DNA of 64,000 bases from Cepaea nemoralis (GCA_014155875.1 JACEFZ010011075.1:32501-96500); one strand, 5' to 3'. Numbered from the stretch's first letter, positions 22,377 through 35,055 are shown. Notes: generated by a model not told the origin, from the sequence alone. Numbers and translations: made by a program.

Positions 22377-22724
22377 GCTTGCTTGCTTGCTTGTGTTCGT
22401 TGGCTTGAGCTCCAACGCGAAGTCCTGTATGTCGGATGAAGACATCCTGTTGTCCAACATCAGTGTGATGTCATACAGGACCTGAGGTTTGCGTGAGTAT
22501 CCGTTGTCCCATGTCTGGCTTATTGATGTGCAGACTGGTGGTTCCTCGCCATACAGGCAGACACTCTCCGACTTCGGAGGCATCGGCGATCCTACTGACT
22601 TTAGCCAGGACCCCGAAGGGACCTGTTGCCCAGGACGCTCGACGAGGACGCGTCAATAGGTCTTGGCCAGTATATAACCCGGCCCTGGTGCCTTGGAAAC
22701 ACCTCTGCGTCCCATCGGATGAGA
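22377..22724 (-). mobile_element. CAAG-tailed short retroposon (SINE-C), copy 1
   Basis: About 345 bp, closely matching the complete copy at 36441-36778. The minus strand runs from GGGACGCAGAGGTGTTTCC to a CAAGCAAGCAAGC tail. Flanks GGATGAGATT (left) and GGATGAGATG (right) are probably the target duplication. No Pol III promoter is recognised. Confidence 0.8.
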
Positions 22725-22726
22725 TG

Positions 22727-22885
22727 CTAGAATAGGGAAACTTTACACAGTAAACCGTGCTAGAATATGGAAACTTACTAGAATAGGGAAACTTGCTGAA
22801 ATAGAAAAACGTGTTAGAAAAGGAAAACATGCTAGAATAGAGAAAGCACTAGAATAAAAATACTTGCTAGAACAGGAAACACATT
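22727..22885. repeat. AT-rich minisatellite, right part
   Basis: The GCTAGAATAGGGAAAC units continue here after the retroposon insertion. Confidence 0.85.
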
Positions 22886-22894
22886 AAACTAATG

Positions 22895-23290
22895 TTATGG
22901 ACATCGATGCAACACACAATATGGACAGTGACAAACTCACAATGTGGACATCGATAAACTCACAAAGTGGACAGTGATAACTCACAAAGCTAACAGTGAT
23001 AAACTTACAAAGTGGACAGTGATAAACTCACAATTCTGAGAGTGATAATCTCGCAAAAAGGACAATGATAAACTCGCAATGCCGAGAGTGATAAACTCAA
23101 AAAGCTGACAGTGTTAAACTCACAAAGTGACAGTTTTGACATCACAAAGCAGACACTCATAATCTCACAAAGTGGGCAGTGACAAACTCACAAATATGAC
23201 AGTGTTAAACTCACGAAGTTGACAGTGATAAACTCACAAAGCTGACAATGTTAAACTCACATAGCGGACAGTTATAAACTTACAAGCGTA
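22895..23290. repeat. Minisatellite, unit about 23 bp
   Basis: Degenerate units like GACAGTGATAAACTCACAAAG, about 16 copies, with variable spacing. Confidence 0.85.
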
Positions 23291-23630
23291 GATGATGCAG
23301 CAGATGTCGTGGCAGATCGGCCCCTCTCATTGGCTGCTGACGATTCTCCCAGCTCTGCCTCTGAAACCACTTGCTGAGCTGGCAGAGACTGTCGCCGCTG
23401 TCTTTTGATCGACAGATGTTTCTTCCTCCTAGTTGTTCCCTGGTTTGAATCCAAGAAAAATGTTGACACGAAACCAATAGGACGAATAGTGTATATTTAG
23501 TAGCAACCTAAAGTAAATAATAACATATAATTTGTTAATGCGTACTGCGTTTTCTTCAGATTCGTATAATTTTCTTCTGGTATATGCACATCTCTTTCTA
23601 GTCGTTAGTCTTGAGTCACTGTTCCATTGT
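23291..23630. other. Unassigned DNA
   Basis: A 65-codon minus frame (23272-23469) is Ser/Ala/Arg-rich and matches nothing I recognise. The remainder is AT-rich and featureless. Confidence 0.3.
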
Positions 23631-23631
23631 A

Positions 23632-24070
23632 AAGGGTCGTTCCATAATGCTCAATTCCTGTGCCAGTGAATATCACACCAAAAGCTCCCCATGGCCCCAT
23701 GTGAAAAGTAGAACAGATTGAAGTCCCGACAAACTAGCAGCACACACATGCATACACGCATAAGGCCGCTGCCAAAATGCAAACACAAGTCCGCCACTAA
23801 AATTACATTTCATCCTCGATGGCAGAGGCTGTGACTAGAAAACAGCAGTTGCAAACACATTACAATATATGCCAAAACCAGCTAGTCTTAGCAGCTGACG
23901 TCCGCCATTTTTCTGAAAATCCATTTCACAATATAAACAACTGCTGACAGATGTAAAAGCATTTCACATGAAATCCACAGCTCAAAGTTTCTCTCCACGC
24001 ACTTAATTCGGTAGCTGGGCGACGGAATCATGTACTACCAGTCCAACATGAGGAGAATGCATAAGAAAAC
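23632..24070. repeat. Dispersed repeat Y, copy 2
   Basis: It resembles 19785-20500 over several blocks. It is shorter, with a single copy of the block duplicated in copy 1. Confidence 0.6.
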
Positions 24071-24122
24071 CATAGCAAGAACCAATAAACACTCCAGAGG
24101 CCTTAAGAGTTAAACAGTCTAT

Positions 24123-24240
24123 CCGCCATATCATCTCATCTCATCTCATCATGTTCCTCTTGTGCCTTGCGGTGTCGAGGTGAAGAATAAACAGCGGGAG
24201 AGTGCCCGCTTATGGGCTTCATGTATCGAAACAGTCTATC
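24123..24240 (-). mobile_element. RTE-like LINE 3' tail fragment
   Basis: The reverse complement of this segment resembles 22260-22376, including the GATGAGATGAGATG tail (left end on the plus strand). Confidence 0.5.
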
Positions 24241-24404
24241 CGCCATATTGGAACGAAAGTTTAGAGACCTCTTCTGCAGAGCTTAAAAAGTGGAACAACA
24301 TGGAACAATCAGGGAACAAAACCAGCAAACATATACAAGTGAAATGTGTGAGAGCATGTATCTTTGCTATGGAATACTACGGATGTAATTCGTGGACTAT
24401 TTTG

Positions 24405-24850
24405 CAATCATTATCATCATCATGTGCCATGCCGATAAACGTAGGAAGGTCATGTTTCGTCATCTCACACGATCAAGAGTCGTTGGTAAGCTGTGTGTTT
24501 TGCCTCGAATAAACTGTGTGGCCAAGTCATCTAGATATTTACTTCTCTGTCTTCCCTTTGCTCTTTTCTCCATTTAATCTTGCCAGATGTCACCAAATTC
24601 TCCAGTTTATTTCTTCTCATAATGTGCCGAAAATGTAGACTGTCTGCGTCTAGTGTCTCTACTAAGTTTGCTATTCTTTGCATTTCCCCCAGAAACCACA
24701 TTTCCACTGCCATTATATGTTTTACCGCTCGTCTGCTCGTAATCCACGTTTCACATTCACGCAGACGTACAAGTTCTATGTAGCACTTCAACAATCTCAT
24801 TGCAAATGACATTTTAAAAAATTGGTCAGTATGTTTTCCATATTTCGCAA
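24405..24850 (-). mobile_element. RTE-like LINE family A, 3' fragment
   Basis: Minus-strand peptide pieces FRHIMRRNKLENLVTSGKIK and MAVEMWFLGEMQRIA match the C-terminus of family A. The 3' end (24408-24425) has a GATGATGATG tail. Frameshifts are present; the 5' boundary is not clear. Confidence 0.7.
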
Positions 24851-24938
24851 TCACAAAAGAAGAAAACGTGGGCTTTTGAACTTCAGTGAAGTATTTAGAA
24901 TACAGTAGACCAAGACGAAGACACATAATGACATTGTA

Positions 24939-25218
24939 CAGGGTGTTTGTAAAGTCTCACTACACTTTTTATGTAGAACACTTTTGAAAAATTAAAGTAG
25001 ACGTCATTTCGAAACACTTGTTCAATCAAAAACAATTCCTTCTTCCGTTGATAACACCATTCTGTTTGGAGTGCAAAGAATTACTCCAGCAGACGACATC
25101 CATTCGCTGCATATTGCTTCACCATGGACTGTGAGGCACATTTCTTGAAGACGTCATGTACTTAATTTTTCAAAATTGTTCTACACACAAAGTGTAATGA
25201 GACTTTACAAACACCCTG
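24939..25218. mobile_element. Mariner/Tc1-type MITE, 280 bp
   Basis: The two ends, CAGGGTGTTTGTAAAGTCTC and its inverted counterpart, form inverted repeats of about 60 bp with some mismatches (GTCTCACTACACTTT versus GTCTCATTACACTTT). The element is flanked by TA on both sides (24937-24938 and 25219-25220), the target duplication of Tc1/mariner. There is no transposase frame inside. Confidence 0.85.
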
Positions 25219-25244
25219 TACAAAACCTGAACACCGAAGAGAAC

Positions 25245-25400
25245 TGGGTTCATCAACATGTCTCGGAAACTGAAATGCGTTGGGCATGTTAAACACTGAA
25301 GTGGCTGTGGCTTGGAAAGAAGATTTATAGAAGGCATAGTCCCTGGAAGAAGAGCTGGTGTCGACCAGAACGAAGATGGACATACGACAGTAACAGGGTT
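25245..25400 (+). mobile_element. Decayed RTE-like LINE C-terminus
   Basis: The frame MSRKLKCVGHV then GLERRFIEGIVPGRRAGVDQ resembles the KLRWFGHVxR...GRRxRGR end of RTE-like ORFs, with substitutions that destroy the basic motif. Confidence 0.45.
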
Positions 25401-25449
25401 TAAAACAGGATCGACTTCATTGCACAGAGTTTTACCCTTTTTACTGGCT

Positions 25450-25675
25450 CTATGATGCAGGGGTTACGAATGCAATTCGTAATCCCGGTAACCGCGTTCG
25501 AAAAACAGCTGCGGGAGATGTGAAAGTAGACCGTCTTGCGTTGATTTCCCATACAAAAGGTATGAGTACGGGTCGGCCAGAAAGCAATGGCAAACTACTG
25601 AACGTAAACTTGCCAAGAAATCACAAGCAGCCAAACAATTCTGGGGTTGACTGATACCTGCTGTAACAGATAAAT
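25450..25675 (+). mobile_element. SINE-A copy b
   Basis: Degenerate tRNA-like head, then the family body (AAAGCAATGGCAAACTACTG, AACTTGCCAAGAAATCAC, GGGGTTGACTG). Its 3' end runs into a perfect inverted repeat (25679-25730). Confidence 0.75.
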
Positions 25676-25678
25676 TAA

Positions 25679-25730
25679 GATCTGTAAGCAACTGAGAAAA
25701 TGTCCAATGTATCTCAGTTGCTTACAGATC
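25679..25730. repeat. Perfect 19-bp inverted repeat (hairpin)
   Basis: GATCTGTAAGCAACTGAGA (25679-25697) is followed by a 14-base spacer and its exact reverse complement (25712-25730). It would form a strong stem-loop in RNA or DNA. Confidence 0.9.
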
Positions 25731-26700
25731 GGAACTGTGAGGTGAGTATAAACATTATTTTCAATTTCTCAATTCTCATTTTCTCTTCATTACTTTCATT
25801 TTTTTCATCCTTTTGTTCTTCTCGTCCTGTCGTCACCTTCTGATGTAGTCACAGGAGATCTCCTTGACTGTATGTTGTGTTTGTGAATGTGTTTGTTTGC
25901 TGATGAAGGCTAATCGCCTCAACGTCCTGTATGTGTCTTAATTCTGTTATGTAAAGCTGCACTACTTGTTATACTGTTTACACTTTCACAGCTTTACCGC
26001 AGTTCCACCAAATTTTATTCATATTTTGCATGAGTGTAGTATGTTTGATACTGGAGAGGGTATGCCAAACACAAAGCGTCTGATCTCTTTGTTTATGTTT
26101 GTGACAGTCTGACGTGGAGGATATAGGACTGTGCACAATATATAGTATTTTTGGAATTATGTATGTGTTAACAATGGTACTTCTACCAAATATGGTGGTT
26201 GTTTTGTATTTGTACCTCTGTAACATATCTTATTTTCTTCTCTAGATTCAGCCATGTGTCTTTGTGTGGCTGATTTGGTTGACATGATAAGACTATTCCG
26301 ATGTTTCAAATGGGCGATGAGTGTTGTACAAAGAGGATGATGGCTAGTTAACTATTCGATAATAGTTCATTAAAGTCGCCATTAAAATGAGCATGCAAAT
26401 AAACGAAGCGCTACAAACCTTGCGTACGAACATCCCTCAATCTGTGTGTTGTGTTTAGTGACACGTCGTTCCCTATCTTCTTCAGGCAGTCACAAAATGG
26501 TCACTTGAAACATGAGCTACTGGCTACATCGACTCATTACTGCTACGTTTTGCTGATAGTAATTCGGTAAGATTCACTTCCCTCTCGCTGTCTGGTCTCG
26601 GGTGTTAAATTTCCACGCTATGTGTCAAGGGGAGTCAACAAACAGAGAGCTGTGGGAAATCACGCATGGGTTATCTAAGGTGAAATTAAAGGGAGGCAGT
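25731..26700. other. Non-coding DNA, nothing recognised
   Basis: No frame above 82 codons and no clear repeat. A motif near 25900-25929 faintly resembles a hammerhead core but lacks a key base. Confidence 0.4.
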
Positions 26701-26730
26701 AAAAATGAATGACGTAGAATAATACATTTT

Positions 26731-26847
<117 letters not shown>

Positions 26848-26879
26848 TGTGTATGTGTGTGTGGGTGTGCTTATCATTT

Positions 26880-27113
26880 TTACAGGACATCGCTATCAAC
26901 ACCGGCATTTTACTGCTGTTGTTGATGTCTTGGCAAGTTTACGTTAAGTAGTTTGCCATTGCTTTCTGAACGACCGGCACCATCCCATTTCGTGAAAAAA
27001 ACCAACGCAAAGCAGTCTGCTGCTAAATCGCCAACAGCTGTGTTTCGAACGCGGGTATGCGAGATTACGAAATGCGTCAGTAACTTCTTCGCTACGGAGC
27101 CGGCAAAGATGAA
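26880..27113 (-). mobile_element. SINE-A copy c
   Basis: Minus-strand copy with head GCCGGCTCCGTAGCGAAGAA and the conserved body. The B-box region reads GCGTTCGAAACACAG, slightly altered. Confidence 0.8.
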
Positions 27114-27167
27114 TGACGTGGAATAATACACACTTGAAAGACAGAGTTGTCACGGCAACCAGGATTA

Positions 27168-27392
27168 TTTTTTGTTTGTTTGCATATCCCTTACAGGACG
27201 TTGCAGTCAACATCAGCATTATTTAGCTGCTGTTGATGTGCTAGTTTGCCATTGCTTTCTGAGCGACCGGCTCACATACCCCTAAGTTACCAACACGACG
27301 AAAACCGCTACCGATTCTCGCGTAGGTTACGTTACTCACGAGAATATACGGGATTACGGAGAAAGACGTTAACACTTAAGCCAGGGAGATCG
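27168..27392 (-). mobile_element. SINE-A copy d
   Basis: Minus-strand copy about 60 bp from copy c in the same orientation. Its head resembles that of copy g (TTAACGTCTTTCTCCGTAAT), so c and d belong to different subtypes and are independent insertions, not a duplication. Confidence 0.8.
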
Positions 27393-27607
27393 GCCAACCA
27401 GGATTGCATCTTGTTAAATCAACGCAAGTGGAAGAAATGGTGAAAACTTTGGCCGGCATGTTTTTTGGAGTATAGTTGTGAAGAATACGAACTCTTAGTT
27501 AATGATTGAGAACACATATATATGTTCTACAATAAGAAAGAAACAAGATCCATGTCATCTTACCATTGCTTGTTAATTTATTAATATATTCATGGGTTAA
27601 GCCAAGT

Positions 27608-29770
27608 TCATCATCATCATCATGTGCCATGCCGATACGCGTGGGCGGTCATGTTTCGCTATCTCACACGATTACCAGAGTCATGGATTAGCTCTGTGTT
27701 CTTGTCTCGACCACACGTGACCAAGCCATCCAGATATTTACTTCTCTGCCTTCCCCTTGTTTTCCCCTCAATCTTACCAGTTGCCACCAAGTTTCTTCTT
27801 ATAACGGGTCAAAATAATTGTGACTGTCCACGTCTAATTTCTAAGAACTGTTTACGGCTTTCATTTGTTTCTTATAGGACTCGGTCATTGGTTTCTCTGT
27901 CTGTCCATGGTATTTTTTTTTTTTGCATTTTCATAGAAAACGCATTTCCACAGCCATTAGATATTTTTCATTTTGTCTGCTCATTGTCCACGCTTCACAC
28001 TATTCAAAAGTACAGGTTCTATGTAGCACCACAACAGCCTTTTTCTCGTTGCCATTGACATCTTTTTTTTTTTGGTCAGTATGATTTTCATCTTGCAAAA
28101 GGCTACTATCTTCGCCGTTGCGAACCTTGTTCTAATCTCTTCAAGGCATCTCCCATCACATGTTATGACTGTTCTGAGATAATTGTACTGATGCACTTGT
28201 TTAAGAATATTCCCATTTACCTGTATATTAGTTTCTAGTGTGTCTTTCTTCCTAGTGACAACCATAATCTGTGTCTTCTTACAATTTAATTCTAACGCTA
28301 GTTGTTAACTGTGTGCAACAACCGCATCTACTAAATGTTGCAGATCCTACTCATTGTCTGCAATCAATAAGGTATCATCCGCAAATCTAATGTTATTTAT
28401 GTTACTACCCCCCCCCCCCCCCCCCCCCCCCGCACAGCTGATTCCAGCAGTCGTATCTTCTAAATTTCCAGAAATATTTTCACTGTATAGGGAAACAAGA
28501 TCTGGAGACATTATACATCTCTGTCGCACAGCTCTCTTAATAGGCTAATATTGACCTACATTATTATCAATCTTTATGGCAGCTTGTTGTTTCCAATGTA
28601 TTTTTTTAAAAAATCTAAGGTCTTTAGCATCAATTTGTAGATCTGCAAAGCATCTTCATCATGTTGACATGTCTTACTTTATCGAAATCCTATATGTAGT
28701 CAATAAAGCAAAGATGCAGGTCTTTATTTACTTCTATAGAACGCTCAATTATTCTCAGCATATACACAGCATTTAGTATACCTTTGCCTTCTACGAACCC
28801 ACATTGTTCTTCTAATATTTCGGGTTGTATTTGTTCCCTAACTCTTTGCATGATGATTCTTAGCAAAATCTTCGTGATGAGGCTCATTATATAATAATAA
28901 TTGTTCGATGTTGATCACACTCCAAGACTCCTGATTTCTTCGGGATTGTAATAAATGTAGAATTACATAATTCAGGAAGTATATCTCCAGTATCATATAT
29001 TGTGTTCAGCAGTCCGGTGACCTGGTCTATTCCATATTCTTCGAAGTCATTGATCATTTCTGCTGTGATGTTGTCTGACCCCGGGTCTTGTCAGTTCTTA
29101 TATAGTTAAGCGCATTATTAACTTCCATCTTTAAAACTAATGGTCCTTCATTGTTATCATAAAGGTCTTTAACATAATCTGACCACGCATGTAAGATCTG
29201 AATTTTTTTCTATTATGATTTTTCCATCTTTGATGTTTAGGTAACCCGTTGATGTATGTGTTCTTTTGTTAGTGATGTCATTAATTCTCATGTGCATTAA
29301 TTTGGTATTCCGGGTGTTGTGTTGGTTTTAAATTTCCATGCAATTCTTCTCAAGCCATGCATCTTTTGCCTCTGCACAATTTTATAAGTTTCCAGTGAAT
29401 CTCTTCCCATTTTTTCATTGTTATTTTTGTTATTTCTTCTAATTTCCATAAGTTTTAAGATGTCTTCCGTCATCCATTTCTTACGTCTCATCATCTTCAT
29501 ATTTGGGATGGTTGTTTCTGCAGCTTGGTTGACTGATTTCTTCAATGTGTTCCATTGATCGCTGACATCTTAAAATAATATTTCCAGATTAGACAATGCA
29601 TCAAATCTGTTCTTTACCTCTACGTTGAAATTATCGTTTATCTCCTCATTCTTCAATGCACACATATCAAATTTTGTGTTTCTTGGTGTATATTTGATCT
29701 TCTTTAATGTTATATATACATTGCTTATGATTAATCATTGATCGCTGTAGCAGTCTAAGCTTTGTATAGT
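27608..29770 (-). mobile_element. RTE-like LINE family A, long decayed copy
   Basis: Read from 29770 down to 27608. Pieces of the linker between endonuclease and RT (MRRKKWMTEDILKLMEIRRN), then RT (EEQCGFVEGKGILNAVYMLR, IRFADDTLLIADNE with catalytic FADD, DGRCLEEIRTRF) and the C-terminus appear in order but in shifting frames with stops, so the copy is a pseudogene. A poly-C run (28409-28431) interrupts it. The 3' end carries a GATGATGATGATGA tail (27608-27623). Total about 2.2 kb; the N-terminal endonuclease is mostly missing. Confidence 0.85.
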
Positions 29771-31030
29771 TTTTTTTTCGACTCTTAAGATCATTAGAGG
29801 ACACAAATACTTTATGTCTCACTATACATCCATCTTTTCCAACTTACACAACAAACACATCACACTGATTGCCTGCCAAATAAAAAAAGTGGTCCTGACC
29901 AAACAGGAATTCGTGGCAGAAAATGGGAAGTAGGGGTGTGTCACAATAATGCTTTTAACATTGTTAAAATAGTAGCAGATGTATTGTATTATATATCAAA
30001 TTAAAGAGAATTGCACAAGAAACATGACAGTGGTAATAATTAATTGATAGGTTAGACATATTATGACAATAATGAGAGGTTTAGTTCTAACGATTGAAAT
30101 TAAAGAGGTAAAAAGTATTTAAAAATTTAACTTACCAAGGCTTTATTTTGTATCCGCTGCAGCTAATCCAGTTAAATTTGCTGAAAAATGTTACATTCTT
30201 CACTTTTGTTCAATAATATCACAAGAACGGCACCACAACACCAATAAAACACAATTAAAACATAATATTTTGAAGCACATAATTTTCACACAAAATGGAA
30301 AATGTCAGGAACACACCAGGGAGATTACTGAGGAGTAGAGTACTGAAAAATAATATAAACACTATTTTCTATTTAGTTACAATTATTATTCTTCTAAATT
30401 TAATTATTTAAATACTCCTTAAATACTTTGTGATAGGCAAAGCTAATTTAGTGGCACAAGAGTGGCCCATTAGCGCAAGCATAAGTCGGCATGTGCCATC
30501 ATATTATGAAAACTTTCACTGTTAGATTTCTTTTGAAATTATGACCGTCTTCTAAATAATTAACTGACTACTGCACATGGTATTAGTTTTAGAATTTTTC
30601 ACAAAGTCCTTTACATCACAATAACTATAATATAAAATTATTTAAAACGGTAATTTTATTAAAATATATGAGGTTCAGAACCAGAAGGTATTGTCACTTC
30701 AAATTTCGAATCACAACAATCTTTTCGAATCACAACAAACTCAATTTCTCCTTAAAAGGAAATGGGACCTAGCGTCTTCTTGCACACGGGCGTGAGAGAA
30801 ATCTTTCGTTGTAAAATTTAATTAAATGGAGCACTAAAAATTGCGGAAAGAAAAGGAGAACTGGAACAATTAAAGCATTATCTATATCCAACCGTCCTAT
30901 CGGTTCGCGGTTGCCAAAATCGTTCAATGGAACCAACCTATCGGTCTGCAGCAGAGAATAAGTTTAAGCAAATGAAGTCACTTACAGACTGCTTTTTAAT
31001 ATGACACCTATAATAACCAAAAGAGCATGC
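29771..31030. other. AT-rich non-coding DNA
   Basis: About 1.25 kb without recognisable gene or repeat apart from short A/T runs. Confidence 0.4.
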
Positions 31031-31034
31031 AGAT

Positions 31035-31235
31035 CCAGACAAATAGGAAAATGTCAAATATGCAGGAACAACACATAAGAGACAGAAGAACACATACTAC
31101 ACATGTCAAACAGTCACAGATGCGGTAGAAACTCTCAAACAACTAATACAAGTACACACGGGCAAACTCACATTACACGCACAAGGCAATCTTTCTACAC
31201 AACCCTCCTAAAACACACACACACACACACACGCG

Positions 31236-31305
<70 letters not shown>

Positions 31306-31310
31306 CTACT
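31035..31310 (+). mobile_element. LINE C-terminal zinc-motif fragment running into (CA)n
   Basis: One frame reads KCQICRNNT and ETEEHILHMS, resembling the CxxC...H..C motif at the end of RNase-H LINE ORFs, followed within about 100 bp by a CA tract (31214-31302). The fragment is short and broken, so the family is not assigned. Confidence 0.4.
31214..31302. repeat. (CA)n microsatellite
   Basis: CA run with one CG-containing interruption. Confidence 0.95.
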
Positions 31311-31729
31311 AGCAGAATACAGAAACTTAGTTTGGACTTACAGAATCAAGGTTCGGTTTAATTCCTTTACATACAACAAAAACTTATTTTTATTAATGTT
31401 CAAATACAAACTATCTACTATATTTCCCGACTGATTGAAATGTGTAAAATTAATTAATTTCATATTTCTCGTGTTATTAGGACGATTGTTTGAGACTGTT
31501 AAGCACTTGTTGTTGATTAATTATTAGAATGACAGTTTATAATAGCCAAAATTGACTTTTTCCTTTAAAAATATTGACAAGTAATCGTCTGAGGTGCAAT
31601 GAATCAGCGCATTTTCATTCTTAGTCACCAGGATTGAAAATATTACCACGGCCATGGACTAATGTTCATTAAGCTACCGGGCATAAAAGGAGGCGGTATT
31701 TCATTCAATATGCTGCTATCTCGTGAAAA

Positions 31730-31736
<7 letters not shown>
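31311..31736. other. AT-rich non-coding DNA
   Basis: Nothing recognised between the CA and GA microsatellites. Confidence 0.4.

Positions 31737-31815
<79 letters not shown>
31737..31815. repeat. (GA)n microsatellite
   Basis: Pure GA tract of about 78 bp. Confidence 0.95.
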
Positions 31816-31818
<3 letters not shown>

Positions 31819-32098
31819 GCAGGTGAAACATACATTCCGCGTAAACTTGTGTAGGTCGAAAGGAAGCATATGCAAGGGATGCGTGTGTACATTCACAATG
31901 ATATAAATGTTATGATATCATAAATGTATATGTAAGTATGTGTTTTATTCGCACATGCGCCACTTAACACTAACAAACACCAACGCTCTGTGATATACAC
32001 AAACGAAAGAAACACACATTGCACCTAGTAACTACACAATGCTTTGTATGAAATAAAAGTTTTTAATAAACTATTTACCTATTTTGCAATTTACTTTG

Positions 32099-32200
32099 TG
32101 TAGCCTGTTGTCCCTGGGGTGGAGGAACCAGCAAACACACTCTTTTAATTCTATATCACCAGCCTTGGAATCTAATTTACCTTTGTCTACATAACCCCCT

Positions 32201-32283
<83 letters not shown>

Positions 32284-33938
32284 TACCACGGGACAATACC
32301 CCTCTTCATATTCCTCCAGAACATACCGCACAACTCTGGCTTCTAACAAATGATAAAATAATTTAATAAAGAAAAGTGTCACGTGTGTGCAATGTATGTG
32401 TATAGAACGTCTGTAGTATAGTCTATTGTGTATGCGAGATGAGACCAGTCAGTTCAGGATCAAAGTCAGCTTTCATCATAGTGTTCCGGCCATACCACAT
32501 CACAACACAGCAAGTTCAGAGGGACCTCACCAAATGAAGCGTCTCTCCGGCCAGGGGTCGACTTCTTCCAGTTGATCGTGGATAGTCTAGGTTCCTGGTT
32601 ACTAATGTTGAATATGGTAGAATAATGTCCATGAATTCGGAACACACGATGTACCTGATACGTCTCTAGAAATCCTGTGACCTAGGAACACTTTCACATA
32701 TCTCACAAGATCTGAACAAAAAACCTTCTGTCTCGTTGGACAATGTTACTGAATGATTCTCTTCACTATTCAAACCTCTCTACCTACTACCGTCATAGTC
32801 AATGGAGGTGTTTACAGTTCATTAAAATCAGCTGTTTTGGGAACTCAACCACTGACAAACTAGCCTTTTTATGATAAACACTCTTGGCTCAGACGAGACT
32901 ATGATTTGTGGAACGGTGTCCCATTGCAGAGGCCATTTAGCAGAACTGCACTCGGTGTTACTGCCATTGTCCACCTCTCTGAGTTGTCCGTAAGTTCTCA
33001 GATACAGTAGAACCTGTCGAAGAGAGAACACCCGGTGAGAGAAACCAGATTCAGACCTACTATATGTGAGTGTAGGCCGAAGGCCGTACTCAGATATTTA
33101 TATCCTGATCAACATAGAACTAAACTCTGGCATAAGGCAGAGGAGTTCATCACATTGGCCTGAGACGTGGTAAGAAAAGGAAAGACTAAAGGAAAGCGAA
33201 GAAACCCCAGTAGACACCCTACCGGAAGATCCTACCATTGACATTTCCGTTATTCCCCCAACCACCCTCAATCTCACTGAATATCATCCCACGACATTGG
33301 TCTTAACCTGCTGAGTTAAACGATATACCACTCAACCTAGTTTAAGCAACGCATCAGCCTGCTGCGGCCGACGCTCCTATAATAGGTTCCCACAACGTCC
33401 TATCACTACGCTCAATTCCAAGTATCTCCCAATTGGCATAGTCAATTACCTGCCTAGTATTACTTATACCTAATCTCTATCTATTTAATACCTTATGTAA
33501 TCTAGTCCTGTCCAGAATCGAAACCACAAATTCACATTATGGACAAATGTCCGTCGACTTTAATCGACACGGGACACAGTAGTTTCTTTTCCCAATTGGA
33601 ACGGGTATAGCTTAACACTCCATGTCGTTTTAATCCATCTGGCACACTGATTGCAAACTTTTTATCCCGACTGCCGAGAACTGTGTGTCTGAATGACGTC
33701 ACTGACTTGGCCAGAAACCAGGTGCCGAGAAACTCTCTTTCTCTCATTCTCGGGTCGGGTAAACAATATACCGACCGGTCCCCCTTTGATCATGGAAATC
33801 CTTCCCCTGCACTAAAAGAATTCTGGTCTGCGATTGATCTGGGAAAACTTTTCCCAACAACAAAGGTATGCGGCGCCTAGAGACGGCTGTCTCTGGCAAT
33901 TCATCATTCTGGTCGGCGTCTCCAGTAATTCAGTGACA
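32099..33938 (-). mobile_element. Solo LTR 1, relative of element 2, with CTTTG target duplication
   Basis: 1,840 bp, starting TGTAGCC and ending TGACA on the plus strand, flanked by CTTTG at 32094-32098 and 33939-33943. The left part resembles the element-2 LTR (GTCCCTGG.GTG...ACATACCGCACAACTCTGGC, AATTTAATAAAG) but is clearly diverged and contains an expanded (CT)n tract at 32213-32280. No internal sequence remains, so LTR-LTR recombination removed it. The empty site is intact in unit 2 at about 36010. Confidence 0.88.
32213..32280. repeat. (CT)n microsatellite inside solo LTR 1
   Basis: Pure CT tract. Confidence 0.95.
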
Positions 33939-34363
33939 CTTTGTAACATGGGATGCTTGTTGGAATGTTTAATGTATGGAACATTGTGTAGGTACATACA
34001 AGATGTACCATTTTCAGAAAGCAAAAGTGAATGAGAATACTTGGAGTATGAAAGATTCAGTAATACTGTTAAACTTGTTTAAATAAAACTAAGTGTGAAT
34101 GAGAATACTTGGAGTATGAAAAGAATTTCTATTGAAAGATTTCAGTATGTGTGGGAGCAAATGATTACTTCACCATCACCATCAACAAGTAATGTGTAGG
34201 TAATTACACTATGCCATGAATGTAATATTATCATATGTTTATAAATATATATGTTGTATTCGCAGATGTTTAAAAAAAAAAAAAAGACACACACAACGCA
34301 GCTTGTAAATACACACTGTTCTGTACAAATTAAACGTTTATTTAAAAAAAAAAAGATTCAGCA

Positions 34364-34600
34364 CTTAGGATTGTTTGACGGCATTTTGGCAAAGATTAAA
34401 GATATTAACTGTTCTTGTGGGTAGATTGACTTATCTGCACTTGATCTGGCCACGGCCACCAGCAGAGGTGGTCATCGCAATGACATACAGAGACTTGGAA
34501 CCTCATGTGGTGGATCTTGGTCCTGGGGAACACATACAGGAAACTGGAACCTCACGGGGCGGCTCTTGCCCCTGGGGAACCGTGATCCCTAAAAATTAAG
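34364..34600 (+). mobile_element. U2-like SINE module A1
   Basis: The head GACGGCATTTTGGCAAAGAT then TTAACTGTTCTTG is a degraded match to the U2 snRNA 5' end. The body has CCACCAGCAGAGGTGGTCAT, ATGACATACAGAGACTTGGA and CCCCTGGGGAACCGTGA. Same layout as A2 and A3. Confidence 0.65.
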
Positions 34601-34653
34601 CAAATTCTTAATATTCAGGGCACTCAAGCACACATTTATTTTACAGCTATGTT

Positions 34654-34848
34654 TGCTTGCGTTCGCTGGCTGTGAACTCCAGCGTGAACTCCTGTATGTC
34701 GGATGAAGACACCCTGTTGTCCAACATCAGTGTGATGTCATACAGGACCTGAGGTTTGCGTGAGTATCCGTTGTCCCATGTCTGGCTTATTGGTGTGCTG
34801 ACTGGTGGTTCCTCGCCGCACAGGCAGACACTCTCCGACTTCGGAGGA
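34654..34848 (-). mobile_element. CAAG-tailed short retroposon (SINE-C), copy 2, 5'-truncated, 16-bp target duplication
   Basis: 195 bp matching the 3' part of 36441-36778. It is flanked by ATTTTACAGCTATGTT at 34638-34653 and 34849-34864, an exact 16-bp duplication. Loss of the 5' end with retention of the tail shows target-primed reverse transcription. Confidence 0.93.
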
Positions 34849-35024
34849 ATTTTACAGCTATGTTCATAAGCACTGTGTAATCCCCCCCCCCCCCCCCTTT
34901 CCTCTTTATTTTTTACTAAGATGCATGCAATTATCGCTGTTTGTCCCATTACTTAACACATGATGCATGCAATAATCGCTGTTTTTTCCCTTACGTGATG
35001 CATGCAATTATCACTGGTTTTCAA

Positions 35025-35055
<31 letters not shown>

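Noticed and set aside
22320..22830. Real protein gene in the overlapping minus frames of SINE-C copy 1
   Set aside because: The segment is a dispersed retroposon with three copies. No known domain, and the frame differs between copies.
23272..23477. Two overlapping 65-codon minus frames as a small gene
   Set aside because: No start context, domain or conservation evidence. Length is within chance expectation.
25900..25929. Hammerhead-ribozyme-like motif (CTGATGA, AGGC/GCCT stem, then CAAC)
   Set aside because: The conserved GAA after stem II reads CAA and I could not place stems I and III with a cleavage site. The resemblance is probably accidental or a decayed retroelement motif.
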